DNA of 59,024 nucleotides. It comes from an uncultured Roseovarius sp. (GTDB taxonomy: Bacteria > Pseudomonadota > Alphaproteobacteria > Rhodobacterales > Rhodobacteraceae). Position 1 is the first letter of the stretch. The number at the start of each line of letters is the position of its first letter. Made by a program: the position numbers and the translations under genes. A model generated the notes under the pieces. That model did not search any database. It saw nothing but the letters and a program-made list of their open reading frames with translations, and was not told the DNA's origin. Where the stretch lies: NCBI RefSeq assembly GCF_913054395.1, contig NZ_CAJXIP010000003.1:1-59024 (forward strand), in the 5' to 3' direction. Below are positions 8,046-17,695 of the stretch, piece by piece.

Positions 8046-10883
8046 ATGGCAGCTATTTATTCCGTTTCGACAGCAGAAGAACTTATGAATGCCCTGGCCT
8101 CAGCCTCGGGCAGCGACACGATTGAATTGGCTGGCGGAGATTATGGGGATTTAACGCTCATTGATGGCAAGACGGGCTTTGATGTCACCTTCGATACAGA
8201 AGTGACAATCCGCTCTGCAGATGCCACCCAGCCCGCAAGCTTTTCCGGGTTGGATTTGCGCGGGGTTTCGAACCTGACGTTTGATGGTCTGGTCTTTGAT
8301 TATGTATTCAGCGCCGACGATCCAAGTCATATCAGCCCGTTCCAAGTCGGATATGGGAGCAGCTATGTCACCATCAAGAATTCGGTTTTTGATGGTGATG
8401 TTGCGAGCGGCATATCGGAAATAGATGATGGATATGGGTATGGTGTCGGTCTGAACGTAAGAGGCGCTTCGAATATCTCTGTGGAAAACAATGAGTTTTT
8501 CAATTGGACCCGCGGCGCCGTTTACGCGCAGACCGAGAATCTTTTGGTAACTGGTAACGAAGTATATGCGATCCGGTCAGATGGGTTCGATTTCGTAGAG
8601 GTGAATTCTGTCCTGATCGAGGGCAACTATATCCATGATTTTGCCGCTTCGCCAAATTCGGCCGATCATCGCGATATGATCCAGTTCTGGACAAGTGGCA
8701 CGACGTCACCAACAACCGATGTCATTATCAGGGATAACATTCTCGATATAGGTGAAGGGTCATACACGCAATCGATCTTCATGGGGAATGAAGAGGTTGT
8801 TTCGGGTCGCGCCGGGCCTGAGATGTATTATCAGAATATTCTCATAGAGAATAACACGATTTACAATGCTCATACACATGGCATCACGGTTGGCGAAACC
8901 AATGGCTTGATTATCCGGAACAACTCGATCCTTCAAGTCGAAGGTGAGATGCATGGCCTCTCCGGGAGCGTCACGATCCCCAAGATCAATGTGAAATCGG
9001 ATTCAGTTTCGGTCATCATCGAAGGCAACATTACAAGTGGGATCAACGGATTTGATCAACAAACCGACTGGACCATTTTAGACAATGCGTTCATCCAGCC
9101 TTCTGAGTATCTGGAGCATTTTGTAACGTCGACAATCGATACCGAGAACGGAGCAAATCAGTATATTATTCTTCCCGATAGTGCGATCGAACAGCTTGGT
9201 GCCGGATCGAGTCATATTCAGTTTCCCTATACGTCGGAAACACTTGCCCCTCAGTTCCAGGTTCACTCGGATGCGTCTTCCGGGCAGATTCTGGTCTTTG
9301 ACGCCTCGCTGAGTGTGGGGGCTCTGGGGTTGTTGTCGGAAAATGATGCAACTTTCACCTGGACCTTTGGGGATGGCAGCACTGCTACAGGTCAGATCGT
9401 GAAGCATGAATTTGCATCTGCTGGTTATCATGATGTGACACTCACGGTCACGACCCAGGATGGCACATCCGCCGAGACACATTTCACCACGGGCATTGCA
9501 GGTGACGATCTTGTTCAGTTTGACGCTCAGTCAGGACTGTTCGAAGCCTTGGCCTTTGGCGAGGAAACGGCGCTGGACAGCGGAGCCATGCCCTTGCTGA
9601 CAACCGCAGATGGCTTTGCCCTGCGCTTGGGCGGAGAAGGCACTCAAGCCAGTGTTGCGGCATCAGAACTGTCTCGCTTCTTCGGGACGGATGAATTTGA
9701 AATGTCCATGACCCTGAAGGCTGGCAGTGCGGCTGGCTGGGGAGAAATTGCCCGCATTCATACGAGCTTTACCGCCAGTGTCGATCAAGACGGGAATTTT
9801 TCCCTGGATCTGTTTTTCGATGACGGGTCCCGCATGAACATGAAAAGCCAAGGCATTTCGCTGCTTGATGGTGCCCTTCATGACGTGACCGTGCGCTTTG
9901 ATGGCGAAGCCGGTTTTGCCGAAATCCTGATCGACGGTCAGGTGGTTGCGTCGGAAAATGTGTCCGGATCTCTTGGGGGCGGGCCTCGGTCTCTCGATTT
10001 TGGCAATCCCTGGGGGTCGCAGAATTTCGAAGGAGAATTGTCAGCGTTTGCACTTAGTGCGGAATCTCTTGATTTTCCGATCTATGATGGTGCGGCAGAC
10101 TTGCCTTCCGACACGCCAACCGAGGGCACAACCACCGACACGCCGCCCGCGGATACAACCACCGACGCACCAACCGAGGATACAACTACGGATACGCCGA
10201 CTGAGGATACAACCACGGATACAACTGTGCCCACAGACCCTGAGCCTCTGCCTGAAGAGGATTCCGGAGCACTCGAACCTTTGCTACATGGGGGCTACGA
10301 GCTGGATTTTGCTTCGGCGGTAACCTCTGGCAGTATCACGTTGTATGATGATGCCCATATAATCGAGACACTGAGCGGAGCTGCTCTAAGTTTCGACGGC
10401 AAGAAGGATTCTGCATCGCTAGGCCGTCTTACGGAATTCGAAGAATCCCAGAAAATCGCGTTCTCGATCGACTTCACCAGCACTTCCACCCGTGGTGGTG
10501 CTGAAAAGCTGGTTTGGAACGATCAGAAAATAGGCCTGACGCTGGAAGGAGATGGGGTTCGTGTGCACGTCGGGAATACCGACTATCAGTTCAGCACAGG
10601 CTTTCTGGTGGACGGTCTGGGTCTGAATGATGGTAATACGCACACGGCAACTGTGATGGTCGATGCCGAGACAGACCGGTTACAGGTTGTGGTGGATGAT
10701 GTTCTGGTTCTCGACGAGCAAGGCACCGATTTTGATTTAGCAGGGGCAGGCGGGCATGACCAGGGCTGGTATTTGGGTACCCCCAGGAATCAATGGTTCG
10801 AGGGTGAAGTCTCTGAGTTCCAGGTCAGTGATGATTTCACGTTTATCGATCCCGTCACAGAGGATGGGGCTATTTTGGTCTGA
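8046..10883 (+). CDS. Large secreted beta-helix / PKD / LamG protein, probable type I cargo
   Basis: A 945-residue protein with no Sec signal peptide, placed directly behind a type I exporter. Residues about 1-320 form a right-handed parallel beta-helix: repeated turns such as NLTFDGLVFDYV, YVTIKNSVFDG, ISVENNEFFNW, VLIEGNYIHDF and ILIENNTIYNA, as in pectate lyases and alginate epimerases. A PKD domain follows (about 420-485, WTFGDGS and HEFASAGYHDVTL), then a concanavalin/LamG-like domain (about 490-680), a threonine/aspartate-rich linker made of four 9-residue repeats (about 690-730), and a second LamG-like domain (about 750-935). The two LamG copies end alike (NFEGELSAFALS and WFEGEVSEFQVS). 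No RTX glycine-rich repeats are present. The C-terminus ends DGAILV, compatible with a type I signal. A lyase/epimerase or adhesin acting on the EPS is likely. The start at 8046 fits the aaggtggg ribosome-binding site. Confidence 0.8.
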   Translation: MAAIYSVSTAEELMNALASASGSDTIELAGGDYGDLTLIDGKTGFDVTFDTEVTIRSADATQPASFSGLDLRGVSNLTFDGLVFDYVFSADDPSHISPFQVGYGSSYVTIKNSVFDGDVASGISEIDDGYGYGVGLNVRGASNISVENNEFFNWTRGAVYAQTENLLVTGNEVYAIRSDGFDFVEVNSVLIEGNYIHDFAASPNSADHRDMIQFWTSGTTSPTTDVIIRDNILDIGEGSYTQSIFMGNEEVVSGRAGPEMYYQNILIENNTIYNAHTHGITVGETNGLIIRNNSILQVEGEMHGLSGSVTIPKINVKSDSVSVIIEGNITSGINGFDQQTDWTILDNAFIQPSEYLEHFVTSTIDTENGANQYIILPDSAIEQLGAGSSHIQFPYTSETLAPQFQVHSDASSGQILVFDASLSVGALGLLSENDATFTWTFGDGSTATGQIVKHEFASAGYHDVTLTVTTQDGTSAETHFTTGIAGDDLVQFDAQSGLFEALAFGEETALDSGAMPLLTTADGFALRLGGEGTQASVAASELSRFFGTDEFEMSMTLKAGSAAGWGEIARIHTSFTASVDQDGNFSLDLFFDDGSRMNMKSQGISLLDGALHDVTVRFDGEAGFAEILIDGQVVASENVSGSLGGGPRSLDFGNPWGSQNFEGELSAFALSAESLDFPIYDGAADLPSDTPTEGTTTDTPPADTTTDAPTEDTTTDTPTEDTTTDTTVPTDPEPLPEEDSGALEPLLHGGYELDFASAVTSGSITLYDDAHIIETLSGAALSFDGKKDSASLGRLTEFEESQKIAFSIDFTSTSTRGGAEKLVWNDQKIGLTLEGDGVRVHVGNTDYQFSTGFLVDGLGLNDGNTHTATVMVDAETDRLQVVVDDVLVLDEQGTDFDLAGAGGHDQGWYLGTPRNQWFEGEVSEFQVSDDFTFIDPVTEDGAILV
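10110..10217 (+). repeat. Four tandem 27-bp repeats encoding a Thr-rich linker
   Basis: Four successive 9-codon units read DTPTEGTTT, DTPPADTTT, DAPTEDTTT and DTPTEDTTT. The DNA of units is highly similar, so slippage could change the linker length between strains without breaking the frame. The repeat separates the two LamG-like domains of the large secreted protein. Confidence 0.8.
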
Positions 10884-11051
10884 TGTAATTGGGTGAGGCC
10901 ATTTTCCGTCAAGCGGCATGCCCTTTCAGAAGGGGGATGCTACGACCTTTAGGAAATGTGAACTTGAGTTTCGACCCATGTTTGGATCATCTGGCTGGTT
11001 ATATTAGACCTCTTTTTTCCAAATGAACTTGGAGCCTATGGAGACCAGCGC

Positions 11052-12062
11052 ATGATTGCTGTGATTATTGTCACTTATAATTCCGAAGATATTATACGGA
11101 ATTGCCTCGACAGCTTGGCGCGTTCGGAAGGTGAAGCACTTCGAGTTGTGATCTGCGATAATGCTTCGACCGACGCAACGGTCCAGGTTGTACGAGACTG
11201 GAGCGCAGAGCGCCGCGTTGACTTTGATGAAATCTACGCCCCGGCGACAGGTCAGCCGACTGCGGATTTCACGCTCCTCCGGTCGCCCAGGAACCTGGGC
11301 TTTGCGGGGGGCGTCAACCGGGGTCTCGAATTTTTGTTGCGGGACGCGCAATGCGATCTTTTCTGGTTGCTTAATCCCGACTGCGAGATTGAGACGACTA
11401 CGGCGTCCGCGTTTCGACGCCGTGCCCACACATCCGGCGCGTTCTCCCTGATGGGATCACGCATCCTGTATTGCGATGCACCGGGTCTCATTCAATCCGA
11501 TGGGGGCCGCGTCGGGCGTTGGACGGGGATCTGCCGGAATCTCAACCAAGGCGGTGACCCAAGGTTTGCCATTCGGCCGGACGCGCGGGATATCGATTTC
11601 ATTTCCGGGGCGAGCGTGGTCGCCTCGCGGGATTTCATCGAAGCTGTGGGGCTGATGCGCGAGGATTACTTTCTCTACTATGAAGAGGTGGAGTGGGCCG
11701 CGCGGCGTGGTGATCTTCCCCTGCTTCTTTGTAACGAGGCGCTTGTTCACCATCAGGGCGGTACTGCTATTGGAAGCGGATCGATTACTCGTCGGGCGTC
11801 TCCCCTGGCGCTCTATTTCAACTACCGCAATCGGATGCGCTATCTCGCGCAGGTTAATCCCATAGCATTGCCAGTTTCTTGTCTGGCATCACTGGCTCGC
11901 ATTCTGAAACTGGCAGTACATCGCGCCTGGCCGGAGGCCTGGGCCGCACTCCTCGGCATGTTTCAATTGCCACCGCCCAGCTGGGTGCGCGCGGTCCTCT
12001 CCGAGGATGCCGCTGAATATGCGTTTGGTCGCCGCCTGAGCTCTACGACTGCACCCCGTTAG
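11052..12062 (+). CDS. Family-2 glycosyltransferase (WbbL/rhamnosyltransferase-like)
   Basis: A 336-residue cytoplasmic GT-A transferase. Features in order: N-terminal VIIVTYNSEDIIRNCLDSL and CDNASTDAT (nucleotide-sugar fold), LLNPDCEI (the NPD form of the DxD site seen in WbbL-type rhamnosyltransferases), FISGASVVASRDF and YEEVEWAARRGD (acceptor/catalytic acid region). A plasmid-borne dTDP-rhamnose pathway makes rhamnose a plausible donor, but this is inference. The gene overlaps the convergent polymerase gene by 20 bases at the 3' end. It begins the EPS block, 168 bases after the large secreted protein and on the same strand. Confidence 0.88.
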   Translation: MIAVIIVTYNSEDIIRNCLDSLARSEGEALRVVICDNASTDATVQVVRDWSAERRVDFDEIYAPATGQPTADFTLLRSPRNLGFAGGVNRGLEFLLRDAQCDLFWLLNPDCEIETTTASAFRRRAHTSGAFSLMGSRILYCDAPGLIQSDGGRVGRWTGICRNLNQGGDPRFAIRPDARDIDFISGASVVASRDFIEAVGLMREDYFLYYEEVEWAARRGDLPLLLCNEALVHHQGGTAIGSGSITRRASPLALYFNYRNRMRYLAQVNPIALPVSCLASLARILKLAVHRAWPEAWAALLGMFQLPPPSWVRAVLSEDAAEYAFGRRLSSTTAPR

Positions 12063-13434
12063 AAATGGGGGGATGACCCCGGCCGATTTTGTTAAACCTT
12101 GTATATGGGACTGAACGGACAGCTTTCTGTTCAGTCTGATCCCCTGTGTCGTTTTCAGCTTGAGGCACTGCGGTGATAAACCACGCACCGGCGCCAAATA
12201 AGAAAAAGGTGAACGAGTACATCGTACCCCAAACATGCACAGTGGCCAGCGTGACGCTTAACCCAACAAAGGAAATCATCCAGGCCCGCCGGTATAGCCA
12301 AAGACGGCGATCATTATCAAAGCGGCGCCGTCCGACTTGAACGAGCGTGATCACATATCCGAGTGCGAGCAACGCGAAGCCGGGAATGCCATAGCGCATG
12401 GCGATCACGAGCCAGAAATTGTCTACAGTCGCAGACATCCACCAGATACGTGTCCAGTCGTTAAGCCCAAGGCCAAAAATTGGATTGGCCCAGACATTCA
12501 TCATGCCTTGTTCGAATATTATGGCACGACCATAGGCCGTAGCGGGGTTGAACGCCAAATAGGATACAAGGACGATCAGCGGCGGCCGATTGGACAGGAT
12601 GTCCACCGTCACGTAACCGGCAAGGAATAGCCCTGCAAGGATCACCCAACGTTTGGCAACACGGTCAAAGACCCATGCCCAGAAAACCAGGCCGAGTTGG
12701 AGAACCACTGCCACCAGAGCCCCGCTGGACAATGAAAAGAAAACGCAGGCTCCGACAAGGCCGATTGAAATATATCGGACTGTATTTCCGTATAGGTTCT
12801 TGAAGGCGATCCATGCGAGCGGGAAGGCGCTGGCGCAGAAAAAACCATAGAGAATAGGATGGGCCGCAAACACCTGTGTTCGGTAGAGACCGAAGCGTTT
12901 GCGATTGTACCAATCGTCCGTCATTGGATCTACACTTGTAAGACCCGGCAAACCTCGGATCGCATCAAGAATGACCGTTTTCCCGGTCAAGGCCTCATGA
13001 ATGGCAAAGGGAAGGGTACAGCAGGCGATCAGAACCAATAACCGGCATAATCCCCCAAAGCTCTTAATGTCACGAATATAAGCGCGACCAAGCATGTAGC
13101 CGCCAATGAATTCAATTCCGATAGACCCGACTTGCTGTGTGAACTCGGCAGGATTGTTGATCGCAAGGGCCACACAAATCCAGAAAAAGTGAAGGAAGAA
13201 CAAATAATCGACCCAGAGAATCCTGCCGTATTTGCCTTTGAGAAGATTGATGACCATCGGAATGATCAAGAGCAATAGCAGGACTCGGACTCCGGTTAAT
13301 CTCAGTGAGCCCAGATAGAAATGTACGGGAACGGCTACTGCAATAAGATAAAGGAGGACAGGGATTGGTAGGTGTGTCCTGACGCCCATATCTGGCGCGC
13401 TACCACGTGCAGCCGGTAGAAGTTTGTTAGTCAT
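12043..13434 (-). CDS. O-antigen ligase/Wzy-like polysaccharide polymerase
   Basis: A 463-residue polytopic membrane protein with about 10-12 hydrophobic segments and a long periplasmic loop (around residues 165-195 and again near 320). That arrangement is typical of the O-antigen ligase/polymerase superfamily, which joins lipid-linked repeat units. Motif-like GLGLNDWTRIWW precedes the late membrane segments. No single active-site motif proves polymerase over ligase. The codon and base composition is more AT-rich than the flanking genes. It follows the flippase gene on the same strand with a 98-base gap and overlaps the upstream convergent glycosyltransferase by 20 bases. Confidence 0.8.
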   Translation of the reverse strand: MTNKLLPAARGSAPDMGVRTHLPIPVLLYLIAVAVPVHFYLGSLRLTGVRVLLLLLIIPMVINLLKGKYGRILWVDYLFFLHFFWICVALAINNPAEFTQQVGSIGIEFIGGYMLGRAYIRDIKSFGGLCRLLVLIACCTLPFAIHEALTGKTVILDAIRGLPGLTSVDPMTDDWYNRKRFGLYRTQVFAAHPILYGFFCASAFPLAWIAFKNLYGNTVRYISIGLVGACVFFSLSSGALVAVVLQLGLVFWAWVFDRVAKRWVILAGLFLAGYVTVDILSNRPPLIVLVSYLAFNPATAYGRAIIFEQGMMNVWANPIFGLGLNDWTRIWWMSATVDNFWLVIAMRYGIPGFALLALGYVITLVQVGRRRFDNDRRLWLYRRAWMISFVGLSVTLATVHVWGTMYSFTFFLFGAGAWFITAVPQAENDTGDQTEQKAVRSVPYTRFNKIGRGHPPISNGVQS

Positions 13435-13532
13435 TTGGAAGAGGCCATTATTCTAAATTTAGTCTCTTTTATGAGTGAGTACATTATTGGTGTGATCTAA
13501 CATCCATCTGATCTGACTGCCGCTCCGAGATT

Positions 13533-14939
13533 TCACCGAGCCCGCTTTCGGAGTGAATAAGTACAAAAGTCCCTCATCATGAACAGGGTGAACACTAACA
13601 AGGAAAGCATAGCTGCTAAAGCGGCTGATGAGGCCTCTATTTTATTTGCGCAGATTGCAGCCACGCATAAAGCAAGACTTCCGAAAATTGATCCAACAAG
13701 CGGACGAATACTAACTTTAGATCGCCACCAAATAAGGAACAATGAAACGACAAACCCACTTAATTCCCCGAGAATGGCCAAAGCAATAATATAATCTATT
13801 CTACCTGTACGAACTGCTACGATGTACCCAATCGGCAATAGTAGAACGCGAATAGTGTTTGCAATCATGGGGCTTTCAGTCCGCCCATCTGCAAGGGCAA
13901 CGGATGACGGCCCTCCCTTGAAAACTCGAAGGCATTGCAGAACGGCAAGTAGCGTGAAAATTGATAGAAGGTCGTCGAATTTAGGACCCAGAAGGATATT
14001 CACTATCAGCTGGCCAAAAATCACGATGAAACAGACAAAGCTCACTCCAAACAGCATATGTCCTTCGGTCGCTACCATGGCTATATGTTGAAATCGTGCC
14101 TCTTCCTTCTCTGTATTGCGATCAAGCTTGGAAAGCAGTGGTAGAAAAAAATTCTGCGCCGACTTTGCCACAACGAGCGTTGGCGCCAGGGTCAGTGTCA
14201 TCCCCATGGCGAAGATGGCCAGGGCTTCCATCCCGAGCACGCGGCCGACGATAAACTTGTCGCCCTGAAAAACACAGAACATCAAAATTGAATTCACAAG
14301 GATCGGCCAACCGAACCGCAGCGAGTTTTTCATGATGCTACGATCAAAGACAAGCCGGTAGGGGCGCTCGGCTACGATATGGGAGGTCAGCGTCATGACG
14401 GCGATCTGCGCCAGGATTGCCCAGAGCATCACGCGCCAGTCCCCCAGCCAGACCGCCAGCGGCCAGATGATCAAGAGCGACATTAGCGCGGGCACGCCAC
14501 CGGTCAGGATGAGCGGCCAGAACCGCATTTGCCGGTTGAGGCGGTGGATGTCGAAATGCTCGAACGCCTTGATGACGGGGACTATTGCAAGAACCTGATA
14601 GGCCCAGACGACCTCGGGAATACCGAGAAATCGGGCAATCGGATCGGCGATCAGGAACAGCATCACGCCGGACACAATCCCGCGCAGCACCTGAAACCCT
14701 TGCAGTGCGGACTGAAACCGGGGGTCGTCACCATCTTTCGACTGCACGATCTGCTGTTGCAGTCCGAAGGCGGATGTAAGTTCCACCATGCCCATCACCA
14801 CCGCGAAGGTGGCGGCAATGCCATAGTCCTCGACCGGAATAAGCCGGGCAACGATCAGATTGCGCGCCAGCAGAAGCAGAGAGGCGGCGGCATTTCCGGA
14901 CAGGATCAGGAGAGCGGTGCGAAACACGTTGAAATTCAA
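13533..14939 (-). CDS. Wzx-like polysaccharide flippase (MOP superfamily)
   Basis: A 468-residue membrane protein with about 12-14 hydrophobic helices. The N-terminus (ARNLIVARLIPVEDYGIAAT) is the conserved start of polysaccharide-type MOP flippases, which move undecaprenyl-linked repeat units across the inner membrane. FGLQQQIVQSKDGDD matches the loop after the second helix in this group. It probably works with the Wzy-like gene downstream on the same strand. The 5' two thirds is GC-rich while the 3' third (about 13530-14100) is clearly AT-richer, suggesting a recombination joint within or near the gene. It diverges from the F420-hydrogenase-beta-like gene. Confidence 0.87.
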   Translation of the reverse strand: MNFNVFRTALLILSGNAAASLLLLARNLIVARLIPVEDYGIAATFAVVMGMVELTSAFGLQQQIVQSKDGDDPRFQSALQGFQVLRGIVSGVMLFLIADPIARFLGIPEVVWAYQVLAIVPVIKAFEHFDIHRLNRQMRFWPLILTGGVPALMSLLIIWPLAVWLGDWRVMLWAILAQIAVMTLTSHIVAERPYRLVFDRSIMKNSLRFGWPILVNSILMFCVFQGDKFIVGRVLGMEALAIFAMGMTLTLAPTLVVAKSAQNFFLPLLSKLDRNTEKEEARFQHIAMVATEGHMLFGVSFVCFIVIFGQLIVNILLGPKFDDLLSIFTLLAVLQCLRVFKGGPSSVALADGRTESPMIANTIRVLLLPIGYIVAVRTGRIDYIIALAILGELSGFVVSLFLIWWRSKVSIRPLVGSIFGSLALCVAAICANKIEASSAALAAMLSLLVFTLFMMRDFCTYSLRKRAR

Positions 14940-15100
14940 GACCTTTCCGACAATGCCGATCGATGCGAGAGGTATTTCCCGTTTGCTGGCATGGGGTCAA
15001 GCCGTTATTAGAGGCTCTGGAAATTCACGCGACGAACTGGGCTCCACATGCCACGTTAAAACCTGAAGATGATAGGTATTTCACTGAAAGGACAGGACGA

Positions 15101-16336
15101 ATGCATGAGCCCCGACCGAGCAAGAACCTGGCCGATATAGCAAAGGGTGACCTATGCGCCGGGTGCGGCGCCTGTGCCGGGATGTTTCCCGACAAACTTG
15201 CGATGGAAATGTCCCCACCCGGTTTTCTGCGACCTAGGCAGATCGCCCCGCTGACCGGGGCCGAGGATGACTGTCTGGCCGGTTTCTGTCCTGCACTTGG
15301 GCAGGTGGTCGAGACGCAGGGGCGCACGGATGATACCCTCTGGGGGCCTTACCTGGAGATGCAGACTGGCTGGTCCACCGCGCCTGACCTGCGATTTGCC
15401 GGGGCGTCTGGCGGGGCCCTGTCTGGCCTGCTGCTCCATCTGCTGGAAAGCGGTGACGTGGATGCCGTGGTACAGATCGCCGCCTCTGCGGACACCCCCA
15501 TTGCCAACCAGACCGTGATTAGCACGGACCGCGCCGGAATCCTGGCAGGCGCCGGATCTCGCTATGCCCCTTCGGCCCCCCTGGCCCAACTGGGGCAGCT
15601 TTTGGCCTCGGGGCAGCGTTATGCCTTTGTGGGCAAGCCCTGCGATATTGTCGCGCTGCGCACCCTGGCCAATAATAGGCCAGAGGTGGCGGCAGCCTTT
15701 CCGATCATGCTGTCCTTCTTCTGTGCCGGTGTGCCCTCCGAGACCGGTGGCCGTGAAGTTCTGGCGGCTATTGGGGTTGATCCGGAAATGGTGGCGCGTT
15801 TTCGCTATCGGGGGCAGGGATGGCCCGGACGCGCAACGGCAGTACTGAAAGACGGCAGCGAGCGCTCGATGAGCTATCATGACAGTTGGGGCAGTGTCCT
15901 CTCGAAACATGTCCAGCACCGCTGCAAGATCTGCGCGGACGGCACCGGAAAGGCGGCCGATATCGTCTGCGCCGATGCCTGGGAAAGCGATGCCGCCGGG
16001 TATCCGGTCTTTGACGAGGCCGAAGGCATCAGTCTGATCGTCAGCCGCACGGCATTGGGGGAGCGGCTTCTGAAAGAGGCGGCAGCCGCCGGCCGGATCG
16101 AAACCGCAGCCTTCGATGTCGCGCACCTGGCGGCGATTCAGCCAGGACAGAGAGAGCGGCGGCGCGCCCTGCTTGCGCGGCTGCTGGCACTGCGCCTCGC
16201 AGGGCAGCCCATACCGCGGTATCGTGGCCTCAATCTCTGGGGTGCGGCCCGGCAGAACCCGGCCCTGCGCAACCTGAAGAACTTTCTGGGCATGCTGCGC
16301 CGGGTTCTCCGGCATCGTCTTTCTGACAAGGGGTAA
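15101..16336 (+). CDS. Coenzyme F420 hydrogenase/dehydrogenase beta-subunit-like protein
   Basis: A 411-residue protein with an N-terminal iron-sulfur motif CAGCGAC (about residue 18), a FrhB-type N-terminal domain (FAGASGGALSGLLLHLLE) and C-terminal domain (FVGKPCDIVALRTL, then PIMLSFFCAGVPS), plus a later CKIC and DIVCADAW. Members outside methanogens occur in polysaccharide loci beside pyruvyl transferases, and their substrate there is not established. Here the pyruvyl transferase follows 95 bases downstream, repeating that association. The start at 15101 has an aggacagg ribosome-binding site; longer readings begin with unlikely residues that overlap the divergent flippase promoter region. 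Confidence 0.85.
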   Translation: MHEPRPSKNLADIAKGDLCAGCGACAGMFPDKLAMEMSPPGFLRPRQIAPLTGAEDDCLAGFCPALGQVVETQGRTDDTLWGPYLEMQTGWSTAPDLRFAGASGGALSGLLLHLLESGDVDAVVQIAASADTPIANQTVISTDRAGILAGAGSRYAPSAPLAQLGQLLASGQRYAFVGKPCDIVALRTLANNRPEVAAAFPIMLSFFCAGVPSETGGREVLAAIGVDPEMVARFRYRGQGWPGRATAVLKDGSERSMSYHDSWGSVLSKHVQHRCKICADGTGKAADIVCADAWESDAAGYPVFDEAEGISLIVSRTALGERLLKEAAAAGRIETAAFDVAHLAAIQPGQRERRRALLARLLALRLAGQPIPRYRGLNLWGAARQNPALRNLKNFLGMLRRVLRHRLSDKG

Positions 16337-16431
16337 AGGTGGCAAATATCCCCATCTCTGCCTTATCAGTATCACAAGTTTATGCTAACGGCTTGTGAAC
16401 TGTGTTTTTTCGGTCTTTTCAGGATATATTA

Positions 16432-17616
16432 ATGCTCAAGATTGGCCTTATTTTCCATTCCGCCAGCAATGACAACATGGGGGTCGGGGCGCTGAGTGTA
16501 TCCGAGGTGGCGATCATCCGGCGAATTGCCGAGCGGCGCAATCTTCCTGTCACGATCAAGGTCATCGACAGCATCGCAGAACGCCCGGCTTACGTAACTG
16601 GCGAGGATATCGAGATCCGGCCAACCCGGCCATTGCGCAAACCGCTGGATTTTTTCAGGGCTATCCGGGGCTGCGACATGGTCATCGACATCGGCGGGGG
16701 GGACAGCTTTGCCGATATCTACGGCCCTCGTCGCCTGACCCAGATGTTGATGATGAAGTACCTGACGCATCTGGCCCGCAAGCCTCTGGTCCTGGCCCCG
16801 CAGACATTCGGGCCGTTCCGGCATCGCCTCTCGACCTTCCTTGCACGCCAGAGCATCCGGCTCAGCGCAATCACCACGACGCGCGACAGCCTGTCTACCG
16901 CCTGCCTGCGTGAGATGGGGATCAGGGGGGATATCATCGAGGCCTCGGACGTGGCGCTGCGCTTGCCGTATGACCCCCCGGCAAAGCGCCCAGAGGGTGG
17001 GCCGGTCAGGATCGGGATCAATGTCTCGGGCCTGTTGATGGGCGGCGGCTATACCCGCGACAACATGTTCGGGCTGAAGATGGATTACCCCAAGTTGATG
17101 CGTGACATCCTTCAGGGTTTTGCCGATCATCCGGATGCGTGCGAGATCCACCTCGTGCCGCATGTGGTCTCATGGACCCGCAGTACGACCGAGGATAAAT
17201 ACCGCGAGGATGACTATACTGCCAGCGTCAAACTGAGTGAGGCCTTTCCTTTCGTGAAGGTCGCCCCGGCCTTTACCTCGCCGCCAGAGGCCAAGAGCTA
17301 TATTGCGGGGATGGATTTTTTCATGGGCGCGCGCATGCATGCCTGTATCGCGGCCTTCTCGTCCGGGGTGCCGGTGGTGCCCATGGCCTATAGCCGCAAG
17401 TTTGCAGGCCTGTTCGGGTCGCTGGGGTATGAGGAGACGGTCGATTGCACCACCCAGAGCGCCGAGGATATCCTGGCACGGATTTTCGATGCCTATGGGC
17501 GCCGGGCCGAGCTGAAGCATGCGCAGGAAGCCGCCCTTGAAACCGGGCTGGATAAACTGGGGCTTTATGAAACAGCCCTTGGAGATATGATGGAACGGCT
17601 GGCGCGATGGCACTGA
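16432..17616 (+). CDS. Polysaccharide pyruvyl transferase family protein
   Basis: A 394-residue GT-B-like enzyme expected to place a pyruvate ketal on a sugar of the repeat unit using phosphoenolpyruvate. Motifs: NMGVGALSVSEVAI near the N-terminus, VIDIGGGDSFADIYG, LAPQTFGPF, SDVALRLPY and the C-terminal FMGARMHACIAAFSSGVPVV, all hallmarks of the CsaB/WcaK family. The start at 16432 is chosen for its aggat ribosome-binding site; a codon at 16402 would add ten residues. It is the second gene of a plus-strand run from 15101 to 20813. A second, unrelated-looking member lies at 21633-22556. Confidence 0.9.
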   Translation: MLKIGLIFHSASNDNMGVGALSVSEVAIIRRIAERRNLPVTIKVIDSIAERPAYVTGEDIEIRPTRPLRKPLDFFRAIRGCDMVIDIGGGDSFADIYGPRRLTQMLMMKYLTHLARKPLVLAPQTFGPFRHRLSTFLARQSIRLSAITTTRDSLSTACLREMGIRGDIIEASDVALRLPYDPPAKRPEGGPVRIGINVSGLLMGGGYTRDNMFGLKMDYPKLMRDILQGFADHPDACEIHLVPHVVSWTRSTTEDKYREDDYTASVKLSEAFPFVKVAPAFTSPPEAKSYIAGMDFFMGARMHACIAAFSSGVPVVPMAYSRKFAGLFGSLGYEETVDCTTQSAEDILARIFDAYGRRAELKHAQEAALETGLDKLGLYETALGDMMERLARWH

Positions 17617-17695
17617 CGTATCGAGTTTCTTGTAAGTTTCAGGCGGCTATGGGCTTTTGTACTGATTTCCATTTTCCATCCAGGGCGACGCGCCA

